Shown: in pieces, positions 33,086 to 44,448 of the stretch
Numbering within the stretch: the stretch's first letter is position 1
Layout: every line of letters begins with the position of its first letter
Source of the DNA: Datisca glomerata
Taxonomy: Eukaryota > Streptophyta > Magnoliopsida > Cucurbitales > Datiscaceae
DNA: 64,000 nucleotides
Direction: 5' to 3'
Assembly: GCA_003255025.1 (NCBI GenBank)
Contig: QANY01008329.1
Location: 199,151 to 263,150, forward strand
The notes under the pieces: model-generated
Told to the model about the DNA's origin: nothing
Databases searched by the model: none
What the model saw: the letters and a program-made list of their open reading frames with translations, nothing else
Made by a program: the position numbers and the translations under genes

Positions 33086-34938
33086 TTCTACCTTGTGTTC
33101 TAAGGTTGTTATTCCCCTTATTATCGAGATTTTTTATGATTCCTGTATGCGGAATTTTGAGCATTGCATGTGAAATTTTCATTTTAAGCGAAAACTTTTG
33201 GATTCCTTTTTTCACCATTTCCATTTGTATCACTAGTCTCGAAAGCTTTTGGGAAACTCTCATGTAATTGAAAAGTTTGGGTTTCATTTGGGATTTGATT
33301 TGAGATTGTTCTTTGATTTTTATAGATTTAATTTTAGAGTCTGAGTTATCTAGGTATTAAATCTCATCAGTACCATTGACTCTTAATTCTCATGTTATTG
33401 ACTATACTTGGATGAACAAATAATATTTTTATCAAACGGGTGATTAATATTGAGCATGAATTGATTCTTTACTTATCTATTTTATTATCAGAACTATTGT
33501 TTTATGAATTATTTGTAGATTATATGCCAGGAAGGGTGTTGTCCACTACCTACATCTTCATCTTTCTGAGATGCAGTGAGTTTCAGATATGTTCAATTTC
33601 ATGCCTTGCAACACTTGACCAGTGCAGCGCTTTCAGTACGGTCAACTCAGGTTTTCTCCCCCTTTGAAGCTTTAACATGCATTTTTATGGCTATTGGGAT
33701 AGAGATTTGGAATTTATCTGTGTAGTATGCAAATCAAATTCTGTATCGAAAACAGGAATTCATTTGAGTTCGATCTGCAGAGTGTTATTCCTCCATTATT
33801 GTCATTGTGTTTATTGTTAGTCATCTAAATCTATTTGCAAGTAAGAGTTTGGGATTTCTGGTTGTCGTTGCATGCTTCCAGGTATAAATTTACTTCTTGG
33901 TTAATTAATAATCTCCTCATTTTCTAAATGTTCTTTCGTTTTTGTTTCTCTTTTATGAATTTGTTCTAATTTGAGATATTTTAAGCAGATAAGATGCAAA
34001 AATAAAACACTGTGTACAAAAGTAGGGAGTCAAGAGATTTTGACGGATCAAAATCAAAACAACCAAACAAATTTTGTTATATCTTGATTTTTATAAAAGA
34101 TTCAAGTTATTGAACATTGACTCGTGTCTCGCATTTTTTGTGCTTTTAGATGGTCCTATTTAATGTTATATTCTTTGGAACAGGGAATTTTGCTAGTATC
34201 ACGAGCTTTGAGATTTCATCTATGTATTAGTTTATAACTATCTTCGGCGTGGTTAAAAAATCAACTTCCTAAAATATGTAAGTATTGTGTTGGGTTTTTG
34301 TTATTGACTTGATATGATTGCTGTTTTGCAGCCCTTTCTAATGGCAGCCCTACTTATATCCAAGTTATTTATGCCATTCCTTCTTGTCATGTATGGATCT
34401 CCCCAACGTTTTTCTATGTATACTATTATATGTGTATATTGTTATATGAGTATATAGTACTCTTACCTTTAATGATGTAGTTTTTATCCTGGTGGAATTA
34501 GATCTGTCTCTTTTATCTGCTTTCTAGTTATTATAGAAGTTAAAACTTATATCAGTCATTACATTCTTAACTCTATCTAGTTTCTTATTGATCATTTTTC
34601 TTCTTGTTTGTTGTATGTTAGTTTCTATTAACTTGAGGTTTATTTCTACTAAAATTATTGCAATGGCAGCTGGGCATGATTCAACTTTTAGATCTACGAA
34701 ATACATTTGAACTTGATGGGTTATCAATTTGTTCATTCTGCATGAACAATGCCAAAATAGAAGAAGTTGCCAATATGGCCGCATCGAGTAGCTTGCTTTT
34801 AGCTTCAAATACATCTAATGCTCCTAGTCGAGAAGTAAATTTTTATTGCATGTATCTGTATTTCGTTGTGCTTTGTAGACTTCTAGACTAGAAAGAAGAA
34901 TACCAAAGGCAAGAGCTTCCGGTCGTGGATCAAGAAGG
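33086..34938. other. Intron-like captured DNA, no family recognised
   Basis: Non-coding in appearance, with two exon-like islands between splice-type signals: about 34331-34390 (after TTGCAG) and about 34667-34840. Neither could be assigned to a family. It is likely more captured host sequence. Confidence 0.35.
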
Positions 34939-35011
34939 AAGGAAACACTGCAAGATATGTCACCGAGTCTCAAGTTGTTAAGCAGCTGCAAGTCAGCTTG
35001 CCCCTATTTAG
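34939..35011 (+). pseudogene. PES: Captured N-terminal exon of Pescadillo
   Basis: The frame reads KKEGNTARYVTESQVVKQLQ then VSLPLFR, ending at a GT donor (TTTAG/GTATATC). This is the signature start of the Pescadillo N-terminal domain (KKKEGNAARYITRxQAxKxLQ). Pescadillo is a nucleolar protein of the PeBoW complex needed for 60S ribosome maturation. The start codon region upstream does not match, so the capture begins within the first exon. A second Pescadillo exon lies at 35932-36041. Confidence 0.75.
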
Positions 35012-35412
35012 GTATATCTCTGCAGACTTGCATCCACAAATTCAAATGTCGATCAATTTTTGTTTGGGTTTATGATGTTTATTATCATAAATCTTTTCCT
35101 TAGTCCCAATTTCTCTGAACTTGTATTATTAGATGCTTACTGCGAACAACCATGTCTGAGGGTTAGTAAATTGTAGCTTTATGTTAAACTGTGTTTGGAA
35201 ATATTCTTACTTTGCTGGAAAGAATGTTATTGGGATATCATGGTCTTATTATTTTTGAATGGCAGGAAGCTATACATTCATGATGTGGATGCTATCAATT
35301 CATGAAATATACAATAGTCTAGTTTATTTATTACCCATTCATTCATTTTCTATAAAACATCGTTTGGGTTATTTATTTTGGTGAAGGTAAAAAGAGGGAA
35401 GAGGTGTGAAAG

Positions 35413-35515
35413 ATGGTGGAAATGGACATGATGAAGAAGCAAACATCATACTCGTGGTGGTTTGACAGTCACAACACCACAAAGCGATCCCCTTGGCTCT
35501 AATCTTGTCTTGCAG
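35413..35515 (+). pseudogene. Captured NAB-domain exon (NETWORKED/KIP1-type actin-binding protein)
   Basis: The frame from ATG reads MMKKQTSYSWWFDSHNTTKR then SPWL, stop, SCLA, ending at CAG/GTAACC in phase 1. SYSWWxDSHxxxKxSxWLQ is the hallmark of the NAB domain, with which NET proteins bind actin at plant membranes. The Gln after SPWL is replaced by a stop. Only the first third of the domain is present. It sits between two exons of an unrelated gene (Pescadillo). Confidence 0.8.
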
Positions 35516-35600
35516 GTAACCGCTTCCTCCTTCGATTCTGACAATTGGTATATTACTCATAAAGACTTGCCAAAATCTACTCAAATGGCTGATGATTAAC

Positions 35601-35730
35601 ACACCACTAGGATCTCATCAATAGACATTTATTTAAAGAAAATTGAACTTTTCAGTTGTTTAATCACACCACTAGGATCTCATCAATAGACATTTATTTA
35701 AAGAAAATTAAACTTTTCAGTTGTTTAATC
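35601..35730. repeat. 65-bp near-perfect tandem duplication
   Basis: The unit starting ACACCACTAGGATCTCATCA occurs at 35601 and 35666, ending TTGTTTAATC. The two 65-bp copies differ at one visible position (ATTGAAC/ATTAAAC), so the duplication is probably recent. Confidence 0.92.
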
Positions 35731-35931
35731 AAACTAATAGTTAATTGATCAATCTGGTCCCTACTCCTTAGTATTCAGGATATAACAATTTGGAAATAAT
35801 ATTATTTGTGTCTGTGAAAGGCATTTATTACAAGATAAGTTTTGTTATTTATTTATTTTTTATGTACGATGAATATGTGGAAGAATTTTAAGTTGGATAG
35901 TTGGTTTGATTTACATTTTTGCTTATTTATG

Positions 35932-36041
35932 CAAGTTGAAGTTGAGGGTCAGAAGATCACAAGGTTGACACCTCATTCAATGCACCAAATGTTGACTGAC
36001 GATGTTGATTTCACTGTCATTCTCAACTTCATGGAATTTTA
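35932..36041 (+). pseudogene. PES: Captured middle exon of Pescadillo
   Basis: The frame reads QVEVEGQKITRLTPH, SMHQMLTDDVDFTVILNFME, F, stop. This corresponds to the Pescadillo segment AEVEGQKITWLTPH..QVLTDDVDF.VML.FLEFYETLL, which lies far downstream of the N-terminal exon in the protein. The codon that should be Tyr after EF is TAA. Intermediate exons are missing, showing internal deletion or separate capture. Copia sequence follows within about 80 bp. Confidence 0.8.
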
Positions 36042-36119
36042 AGGTCTAAAGGCACTGCATACCTTATTGTGAAACACTACCATTCAACTTATGTTAATTT
36101 TTCATTTTTTAGACTCAAA

Positions 36120-37221
36120 ATTTCATTAAAGAAAGCTTTGTATGGGTTGAAGCATGCAACTTGGGCTTGGTATGATAGGCTGTACGATCTACCTTACTCA
36201 GTTGGAGTTTTCACAACTCTAAATTAGATACATCATTATTTTTCTGGCATAAAGGTACTGATATTGTGTTTATTTTGGTTTATGTGGATGACATCCTTCT
36301 AACTGGGAGTAACAGGGAGTACATCAACTGGTTTATTTAGTCTTTGAACTCTAATTTCTCATTGAAGGACCTTGGCTCAATTCACTATTTCCTTGGAGTT
36401 CACAGAAATCACACTAGTTTTCACCTAACTCAGAAAATGTACATTTTAGATCTCTTAAAAATAGATAATATGGATGGTGCTCAACGTGCATCATCACTAA
36501 CAAGTGCTTCTATTAAATTAGCTCTGGATGTGGGTGAACCTTTAGTGGATATCACTTTGTACAGAAAGATTTTAGGTGCTCTTCAACACTTAGGAATAAC
36601 CAGACCTGATATTGGCTTCATAGTCAATAAGCTTAGTCAATTTATGTACAAACCTACCTCAGTGCATTAGCAAGCCTATAAGAGAATATTGAGGTACCTT
36701 AAAGGAACATTGGATGAAGGTCTTCATATAAGATCTGCTGATTACATAACTTCCTCTCCCATTGACATACATGTCTATTCTGACTCTGATTGGGCAGGGG
36801 ATGTAGATGATCGCAAGTCTATTGGTGCCTATATGATATTTCTTGGAGGAAATCTCAAATCTTGGTCATCCAAGAAGCACAAAGTAATCTCAAGGTCTAG
36901 TAACGATAGTGAATATATAGCCCTTGCAAATGGAGCTGCTGAAATTCTGTGGTTTTACAACTTATTGATAGAACTAAGGTTTTCTTTGTCCTCCAAACCA
37001 ATTTTATGGAGTGATAATGTAAGTGCTTTAGCCTTAGCATCAAACCCTGTGTTTCATGTTTGAACAAAACACAGAGAAGTTGATGTTCATTTTGGTTGAG
37101 ACCAAGTATTTTACAAGGAGCTTTACTTGTCAGATTTGTGCCTTCAGTAGATCAGCTTGCTGACTTACTGACTAAGCCTCTTTCTACTGCTCAATTCAAG
37201 TATCTTAAAGACAAGCTCTAG
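36120..37221 (+). pseudogene. Copia reverse transcriptase and RNase H remnant
   Basis: Reading frames give KKALYGLKHATWAWYDRL, then the catalytic VYVDDILLTGSN box near 36280. Next come SNFSLKDLGSIHYFLGVHRN (36344-36670), RYLKGTLDEGLHIRS and SDSDWAGDVDDRKSIGAYMI, with SWSSKKHKVISRSSNDSEYI for RNase H (36689-37063). The tail is QLADLLTKPLSTAQFKYLKD. Stops break the frame before 36344 and at 36668. Gag, protease and integrase are missing, and no 5' LTR was seen. It is a 5'-truncated element whose 3' LTR follows. Confidence 0.85.
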
Positions 37222-37250
37222 GTGTTTTTATTCCACTTGAGCTTAAGGGG

Positions 37251-37590
37251 TGATGATAAGCAAAAGAAGGAAGAATAGAAGACTTGGTTTATTACCAACT
37301 ATCTTTAGCTACTGAATTTTGTTAGTTCAGTTAGTTAAAATGTGCAACTTCTTCTCATGCGCATTATGGATTTTATCTTCTTGTATTAGAGCTTTTTATC
37401 AACTGTAATACATATCATCTCTCTCTTTTAGCACATAACCTCTTACTTGATTGATAATTTTAAGTAAGTTGATATTGCTCTATCAAGATCTCTCCAAGAA
37501 TCTTTTTCCTTTCTTTCTTCTCTTTTTCTTCTTTCTTTCTTATTTCTGTTAACTTACATAAGGAACTCAATTCCTTTTACAGTGTCAACA
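37251..37590 (+). mobile_element. 3' LTR of the truncated Copia element
   Basis: A purine-rich tract (TTGAGCTTAAGGGG) at 37237-37250 is followed by TGATGATAAGC. The segment ends at 37590 with AGTGTCAACA. TG...CA ends and position directly after RNase H support an LTR of about 340 bp. Confidence 0.7.
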
Positions 37591-37859
37591 GTGAAAGAAG
37601 ATATGTGTTTTAGAGTTATGGTAACGAAGAAGAATGATATTTCAAAAACTTTTTCCGTTGCATAAATTATTGATAAATTAGCGTAGTGATGAAGAATGGA
37701 TGATGAGACACTTAGTCTATTTAGTATTTATGAAGTGACTGAAATAGAGGAGTTAGTTGTTGCATTGACCAATACAAAAGTTGTCCATGTGGAAGAAGCA
37801 AACAATGAAGGTTCCTTTACCGAGAGTAATGTGAAGGTAAAGAAGGATATATCCTAGCG
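37591..37859 (+). other. Unassigned stretch with a short open frame
   Basis: From the ATG near 37692 the frame reads MDDETLSLFSIYEVTEIEEL, VVALTNTKVVHVEEANN and ESNVKVKKD before a stop. It is acidic, with no family recognised. It may be a retroelement or captured-gene remnant. Confidence 0.25.
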
Positions 37860-38230
37860 TTTTCATAGCATTTTTCTAAAAGTTATGTTTGCAAACGTTA
37901 TTAAAAGTCTGACGTTACCATAGCATTTTTTCGCCGCTATCAAACACTTTTTATAGTGTTTTAAACGTTATTGTAGACCTACCATAGCAGTTAACAAACG
38001 CTATGGTTGACCTATCATAACATTTTTTAATGCTGTTAAAGTTCTACCGTAGCATTTTTTCAACGCTTGGCAGACCTACCATAGAATTTTTCCAATGCTA
38101 TGAAAGACTTACCAGAGCATTTTTTCAATGAAACGGTAGAGAAATGATAGCATTTATAAACTAATAGTAAAAACTTACCATATCATTTTTTAAACGTTGT
38201 CAAAGACTTTTCATAGCATTTTTATGCTAT
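37860..38230. repeat. CATAGCATTTTTT / AACGCTAT subterminal-type repeat cluster
   Basis: At least ten variants of (C/G)(C/T)ATAGCATTTTT and AA(A)CG(T/C)TAT, in both orientations and spaced 30-50 bp, often followed by AGACCTACC. Dense short repeats like this mark CACTA subterminal regions. The element may be the one ending at 43500, with its left tip lost. Confidence 0.65.
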
Positions 38231-39377
38231 ATGATGTGCAACATCTTGTTATTATAAGTTTTTTTTATATTACTTATTCTTTCCATTGTACAAACTTAAA
38301 AAATAATATTTGACAAAATATCAAAAAAATAATATCACATAACTTTTTATTTAATTACTCAAAATTGTTACAAACTATTATCCGCTAAAAATCATAATTT
38401 CAAATGACAGATACATAGTGATTTTTACATAGAACAAGAAAAAGTAATATCTTAAGAGAATGATTAAAATCTAGTAAGACTCCAAATCTAATTATGAAGT
38501 TTCAGATACCGATGTCAAGGCAACATGTGAGTTGTTTACTTCTGTTAACTTTATTTTTGAAATATAATTGTAACTGCAGATTTTTAAACAATCCAGAAAA
38601 ATAAGGAATTCATTTATACAAACTGAATCTAGAAAATAGTGTGGATAATGTACTATTTAATATAATATGAATAGAGAAATAAATAGAGTAAAATAATTAA
38701 TAATGATTAATAACACATGAAAATTAATGATTAATAAACCTACGTACAAGAAAAAATCAATATTAAACACTTATCTATGAGCTTTTCCTCCCCACCCAAA
38801 AATCCAATCCGACTTTTGCTCCCTCAATTCAATCCTTTTGCACCCTATGGGACATTTACAAACAATGGGTAGAACCAAAAAGAATAACTACAAAACAATC
38901 TATGGAAGACAAAACTATGACCTTTGGCCATGTAGGTCCCTTAAGTATATTGGAGCCCCACACCTAATGTGAGCAGACCACAAGCCTAACCACTCACCTA
39001 ACCTCTCATGGGTCTTTGTTTGTTTTTTAGAAGTTGGAGAGATGTATGTCATTTGGTTGCTTCTTGCATATTCATTATTTTAGGAGAGGACTTCGTGTGA
39101 TTTCTTTGTGTTTCTTGCAATCACTTTATATTGATAATATATACTACATTTCCCATCACTCAAAAAAGATGAAAGAAAGCTTACCTTCCTTCGGCCTAAA
39201 TACAACTTCAATATAACACATGATCCATATTTATTTAATAGTCAAAAGAAATCACCACAAAAGTAAGTTATTCCTCCAGGCAAAATAGTTGGAGTCATAA
39301 TCAAATAGCACTCCATCTCATATCAAAGAAAATGATAAAAAGATCATGTAACACTAGTCGTAATGACCTCAAATATA
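38231..39377. other. AT-rich DNA with one member of a dispersed repeat
   Basis: No gene seen. 38813-38901 (GCTCCCTCAATTCAATCC to GAATAACTACAAAACA) recurs in direct orientation at 40232-40320, about 1.4 kb downstream, with scattered differences. Confidence 0.5.
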
Positions 39378-39715
39378 CATGTGGAGCGTGTAAAGATTCT
39401 GAACACTCCTATCAGCGTCAAGAGATAAATATTTACCATTCTCTTGATCAAGGTCTAGTTGCAATGGGAATTCATAACGATCATTAATCTACAATGCGAT
39501 AGAAACAAAAACTTTCACTGATTATCTAGCCGGAAGCCGAGAGAAAATGTGAACTTCAACTTGTGGACTTGTGTCCAAGTTGGTCATTCCAAAGGTAATG
39601 ACACTTTGAATACCAACCTTGACCATAGTGACCCACATAAAGTCATACTCAATTCTTTTCAGCTGAAGTTGAAGCACATGAGGAAGTTGATAAATAAGAC
39701 ACCCTTCTTAGCATT
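39378..39715 (-). pseudogene. UBP12/13: Captured exons of ubiquitin-specific protease UBP12/13
   Basis: Minus strand, two exons. The first, 39618-39715, reads NAKKGVLFINF, then after a 1-base shift PHVLQLQLKRIEYDFMWVTM then VK, ending at a GT donor. The second, 39378-39488, follows an AG acceptor and reads INDRYEFPLQLDLDQENGKY then LSLDADRSVQNLYTLH. These match the catalytic USP domain of plant UBP12/13 (KGVLFIDFPPVLQLQLKR, INDRYEFPLQLDLD) just before the His box. UBP12/13 are deubiquitinases of the clock, flowering and hormone pathways. The Cys box and the His box (GHYYA) are absent and the frame is shifted, so it is inactive. Confidence 0.85.
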
Positions 39716-41692
39716 CTGAATTAGTAACTCAGTATAAGTGAATGGAATTTAATCTCACAAATAAAATAGTGGTAAGCTGATACTAAATATAAGGCAATAA
39801 AAGGAATAGAAAATGTTATGACTGTAGTGAAAACAAACAAATTAATTCTGCCTTATTAAATTTATTTGCAACAAAAAATGATCACACTTGGAGATGTCTT
39901 CTGCAAATAAAATCTCCAACCTCTTATAAGTTGTAAGTGGATTTTATCATTTCATATTGAATGAGCGATATAAGGATACTACGGTTCCAAGCTTAAATGT
40001 CTAGTCTACTAGGAAGCATTTGACACCATCATAATACTTTCAATTTAGATTCCAAGAAGAAGATGAGATGTCAAATGTCCAAACCTGAATCCATAACAAC
40101 TTCATTTACAACTCTTTTATTCAGCAATGAATAAATTTGTCATTATATGCACTTTCCCACACATAAATCAAGTCTTGTTCCTTACTTTAACTGAGTATGC
40201 CAAAAGCAACTATATCCCAGCTAGATAGATAACTTTTTCTCCCTCAATTCAATCATTTTTCTCCCTATGAGACATTTATAAATAAAGAGGAGAACCAAAA
40301 AGAATAACTACAAAACATCTATAAACTCAAAGCACTTACATTGGTATTGGTTTTTAGACATTGATAATTCAAGGCTCACTACAGAAAAAACTACATAAAA
40401 GGGAAAATGAATTATCAAGGCTTTAGTACAATTAAAGCCACATAAAAACAAAAAAAAACATGCAAATTAACCCCTTCATCTAGCCAATAGAAAAACAAAC
40501 ATGTCCCACCCTACAACAAACCCAAAGATTATAAAGTAAGGCTGGAATTACACCAGCAAAGTAAGAAGCACAATTAACGCATCCCATCCAGCCCAATTGC
40601 ATGATAACAACCCAGAATCTCCAAAAAGATTTCCATCAACTCAAATCAATCCTGAGATCTTTCAAAAAAAAAAAGTTTGCATAGCCCAAGAGTATCTCAT
40701 TATGATTACTATGTGAAACCATGAACCCACCTGAGTTACTAAGTACTTGATGTGACCTCGATGGACAAAATAATTGTTGTAGTTTGATGTCCACTTATAA
40801 ACCTACTATATATGATTTCTACAAAAGATGTTTCAAATATTAAGCTAGTTAGAGGATGTTAAACAAAGTTATCTTTACACAAACAATAAATAATGTTCAA
40901 CATAAAAGTTTGAACACCATATACCCCCTATTTCAATCACAGTAATATAGAAATTAATCAGCCATTTTCCACTAAAGAGAGTCAAAACAATAACAACAAA
41001 GAGGAAAAATCATTAATCAGAGATGATGCAATCCTTAGTGAGTTTGAACACCATATACCCCCCTCCCCCCAACATTTCAATCATGGTAACTACAGAAATT
41101 TACCAGCCCCCTTCCACTAAACATAGTTAAAACAATAACAATAAAGAAGAAAAAACATTAATTAGAGATGATACAATTCTCAGTCAGAAACTCCAAGTGC
41201 ATGCAAGTGAAAGTTTTAAAAAATTTAGCATTTATTCTAATTTCAAACCAAACGAACATCACCAATACCCTGTATCTTGTATATATTCATCATTTAACTC
41301 AGTTAATCATTCAACAAGAGAAAATCTAACTAAAAAATCCAAAGAAGCAAGTTGGGCAGATTCAATAAAAAGTTGAAAAACCATTTCTCTATATCCAATT
41401 AAAAAACAGCAAAGACGTCTAAAAGCAATAAAATATATCTCATGCATAAGCCATTTCTCAATATGCAACGAACAAAACAAATCAAGGATATGACACAAGT
41501 GTTTGGATTTGTGATAATCTCCTTTTAGTCATATTGACCAACCTTAGCTAAAGTGGCATTATTAGAATAGCAGGTCATTTTACCTTGTTTTTTAGTATAA
41601 AAAGGATAAATCAGTCACCTGAAGAGGGATTGGATGAAATTTGTTATATATGAAATAGTTCATAATTTCCAAAAGTAAGTTAAATCAGTCAC
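39716..41692. other. Intron-like captured DNA, no exon recognised
   Basis: AT-rich, with the second copy of the ~90-bp repeat (40232-40320) and a CACTA-like start (CACTACAGAAAAAAC) at 40377 that has no partner. Nothing coding was recognised. Confidence 0.4.
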
Positions 41693-41746
41693 CTGAAGAA
41701 CTTTATGGCTATCCGTCCTCTCTGTTTCTAATACAAGAGTTTGGAG
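41693..41746 (-). pseudogene. Captured short exon, source uncertain
   Basis: On the minus strand, TTTTTTTCAG precedes LQTLVLETERTDSHKVLQ (18 codons), which ends at CAG/GTGACT. Clean splice borders and an open frame suggest an exon. It lies 0.8 kb downstream of the LRR exon in transcription order, but I cannot tie it to that family. Confidence 0.4.
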
Positions 41747-42576
41747 CTGAAAAAAAGAAATACGATCACTGTAACACTAAATATCCACAGTCTAACTATT
41801 ACTATAATTCAAATTACAGAAGTTATATAATAATATTAATGATACAATAAAGTTACTAATGAAAAGGATTGGCAGATTTATAGAAGTTATACAATACTAT
41901 TAATTATACAGAAAAGCTACATTTTTGTCGTCACTATAAGCTTGCAGAAGGGCAGGGTTCCTACTAATTTGAGTCGTTATTAATTATCCCTAATATAAAT
42001 AGATCAGCCGCTAATCCATGGGGTTTAGTCTGCAAACATAAAGTTCTATTCATGATTTCTTAACAAACATAAAGCTCTATCCATGATTCTTTGGCTAAAC
42101 TATTTTTAGGCACATAGGTTTTGTCTACAAATGGTGCTTGAAGAAAAATCATTTTCTGTCCCACATATCTATCATTATAACACTAAATATTTATTAGAGA
42201 AGAGCAAACAGTTACTCATACTAGACCAATTCAGTTCAAGTGCCAGTTTATGATCTAATGCCAAGTCAAAAACCTGACTAAATATCTTATCTTATAAACA
42301 TCTGTTGTGATAAAATAAAATTAGGAAAACCAGGTTTCAGCTTTCTAATAGACTAGATCAAGAACTTCAAGTAAGAAAAGGAATGAAGAGTAACATAGTA
42401 ACTCCTTTTTTAGTAAGAAATATAACCAGAGATGAACAAATAGAAAAAAAAATTAGAGGCTATGATTTCCAATCAACTAATCATATTCAAACTGAACAAT
42501 CAACAAGAAAAATAAAAAAAATGCGATGAGAAAATGAAACGAAAAGAATACAAACTCTCAAAATAATTAAACTTAC

Positions 42577-42669
42577 AGCCTCGTCAATCAAATTCCTACA
42601 CCATGATAGATAAAGAATACGTAACTTCCTTGAAGTCCTTGCAAGAGATATGGCAATGTTGTTGTCAAC
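42577..42669 (-). pseudogene. Captured exon of an RNI/LRR protein (F-box/RAD7-like)
   Basis: A 93-bp open exon on the minus strand, between TTCAG and GTAAGT, reads VDNNIAISLARTSRKLRILY then LSWCRNLIDEA. The pattern LRxLxLSWCxNLxDEA is a cysteine-containing leucine-rich repeat as in plant RNI-like F-box/RAD7-like proteins (Arabidopsis AT2G06040 group, by memory). Such proteins act as substrate receptors of SCF-type ubiquitin ligases. A purine/pyrimidine leader (42960-43335) upstream may be the captured 5' UTR. Confidence 0.65.
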
Positions 42670-43040
42670 CTGAACAAGGTCATCATAGCCTTTAAAACAG
42701 AACGACTATATCAAAACCAAACAGAAAGAAAGTGTATGTGTACAAGAATAAGGTGTTTAAGATGGGGCAAGGGGGGAGTTTCAGAATCATGAACACAAAC
42801 CTTAGTTTCACCTAGCCAGAAAATGATATTAGTTAGAAAAGCACGAGCTCTATCCTCGGCCAGATCTCAATTAACTCGGACAAACCTAAGAAAACACATA
42901 AAAATATCAGACAAACCCGACAAAAATTACACACGAATTTGAGATTAAAACCCACCTTGTAAGATACAAAAACCTCAACTCTAGTTCTAAGATGTGAAAT
43001 CGAAATGGGTGAGAGCTGGAAAACAAAATTGTGACACAGA

Positions 43041-43074
<34 letters not shown>

Positions 43075-43224
43075 GTGAGAGAGATCTAGGTGCGAGATAG
43101 AGCTACCAGACAAGAGAAACAGAGAGATGCGAGGGAAATCTGTGAGAGAGAGTTGCGAGAGTTGAGGCTGCGACAGAGTTAAAGAGAGAGCTGCAATAAG
43201 TTGTAGAGAGAGAACTTCACGAGA

Positions 43225-43267
<43 letters not shown>
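43041..43267. repeat. (GA)n microsatellites
   Basis: Pure GA runs at 43041-43073 and 43230-43267 within a GAGAG-rich stretch. On the minus strand this is a (CT)n leader, like that before the MORN fragment. The Ser/Leu-rich open frame over it is not a protein. Confidence 0.9.
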
Positions 43268-43271
<4 letters not shown>

Positions 43272-43483
43272 ACGAGAGAGAGCTTAACGCGAGAGATGAA
43301 AGAGTGAGATTCGCTAGAAAATTCCTAGGTTTCACAGCTTCGCAGAGGTTGAAGAGAGAGAGAACTGTGAGAAGAGAGTCTAATTAATTTAGGTGGGTTT
43401 TGAGAAATTTGGCCTGTGAATCAGCAGAGATGGGCTTTCATTGTGTTTTGTGTCAAAACGCAGTCACCGTGTTCTATAAAAGC

Positions 43484-43500
43484 ACATATTTGTTGTAGTG
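43484..43500 (-). mobile_element. CACTA right terminus, left end not established
   Basis: ATATTTGTTGTAGTG ends at 43500, the complement of CACTACAACAAATAT. It bounds the block with UBP12/13 and LRR fragments and the subterminal-type cluster at 37860-38230. The next triplet is ATA. No left end preceded by ATA was found. Confidence 0.6.
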
Positions 43501-43778
43501 ATAATAAGGACATGACGGTGATGCACAGACTTGTAAATTATGTAAGAGAGGGAGAAAGACATGGTTGAAGATGCAACAATAATCAGTATGCAAGTCACCT
43601 GAAGAAGACTTTAGCGATCGAGCCAACAACGGAGGAATAAAATGATTCAAAAAAGAAACAACGCTGTGATGCATCGAAGTGACTTGTCAAGAACAATTTT
43701 TGAAGGAAATTAACTGCATGGAGACATCAGTTCATGGAGGAAATCATAGTTTGTTAAGGATAAGGTGTTCAAGGGGAG

Positions 43779-44167
43779 TGTCGAGAGTCAACACCTCCTC
43801 TCTCTCTAGAATTCTTTAGAAATCTCTCAATTTTTCTCACCGCCAAATAACTAGATAATTTAAAGGAAATCACTAGAATCCTTGAGAGACATTAGTTGTC
43901 AACCTAGTGAGTGTATAATTAAGCTAGTGCTTCAAGTGAGTGTGTGTGAAGTGGAGAAGTGAGCAAATATGTGAGTGTAAGGTGGAGGTCGCGAGTGTGC
44001 AGCGTTAAGTGATAGTGTGTGAGAGTGTGCGGACTGCCGAGAAAGTGAGTTGTGCATTGTCAGTGAGAGTGAGTTTGTAATTGTGTCGAATTGTCCTTTT
44101 TAAAAATCGTGTGGGTGTTGATAAAAAGTGTTTATTTAGTATTAGAGGTGTATTCGTAGTCTCAACA
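43779..44167 (+). mobile_element. LTR-like segment
   Basis: A purine tract (AAGGGGAG) is followed by TGTCGAGAGTCAACACC, and the segment ends CTCAACA at 44167. It has TG...CA ends with a short inverted repeat and GTGAG-rich interior sequence. No partner LTR was found, so it is either a 3' LTR or a solo LTR. It lies about 280 bp beyond the GA20ox stop codon. Confidence 0.5.
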
Positions 44168-44348
44168 GAACAGGAATCTATGCCTATGAAATTATATGGG
44201 TTTGTCCCTATTTTGACTCTTGTAATATAGACTTCAACTCACTACGTTTGAGTTATCTGAAAAGTAGATTGCTAAATCAATTTGAAAAAGTGGAATTGAG
44301 AATTCAACTTAGATATTTATTTTTGAAATTTCTTATTTACAATAATAA

Positions 44349-44354
44349 TTTATT
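44349..44354 (-). terminator. Possible poly(A) signal of GA20ox
   Basis: AATAAA on the minus strand about 95 bp past the stop codon. Position is plausible, but the region is AT-rich. Confidence 0.35.
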
Positions 44355-44448
44355 CCTCTGTAACACTGTCTCTGGAATATGATACAGCCTTATATTTGAA
44401 ATGCCCTCATTTATACTCAGCAAAGAGCATTAAATTACTGTTTACTCC

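Noticed and set aside
40377..40394. CACTACAGAAAAAAC as a CACTA left end
   Set aside because: No matching right end, no triplet duplication and no subterminal repeats; likely chance.
42907..43335. Long minus-strand open frame rich in Ser/Leu
   Set aside because: It is a translation of GA/CT microsatellite DNA; no real domain.
31887..43500. One large CACTA element spanning both capture blocks
   Set aside because: The terminal repeats are similar (CACTACAACAAA), but the flanking triplets are CAA and ATA and the subterminal sequences differ. Treated as two unpaired ends.
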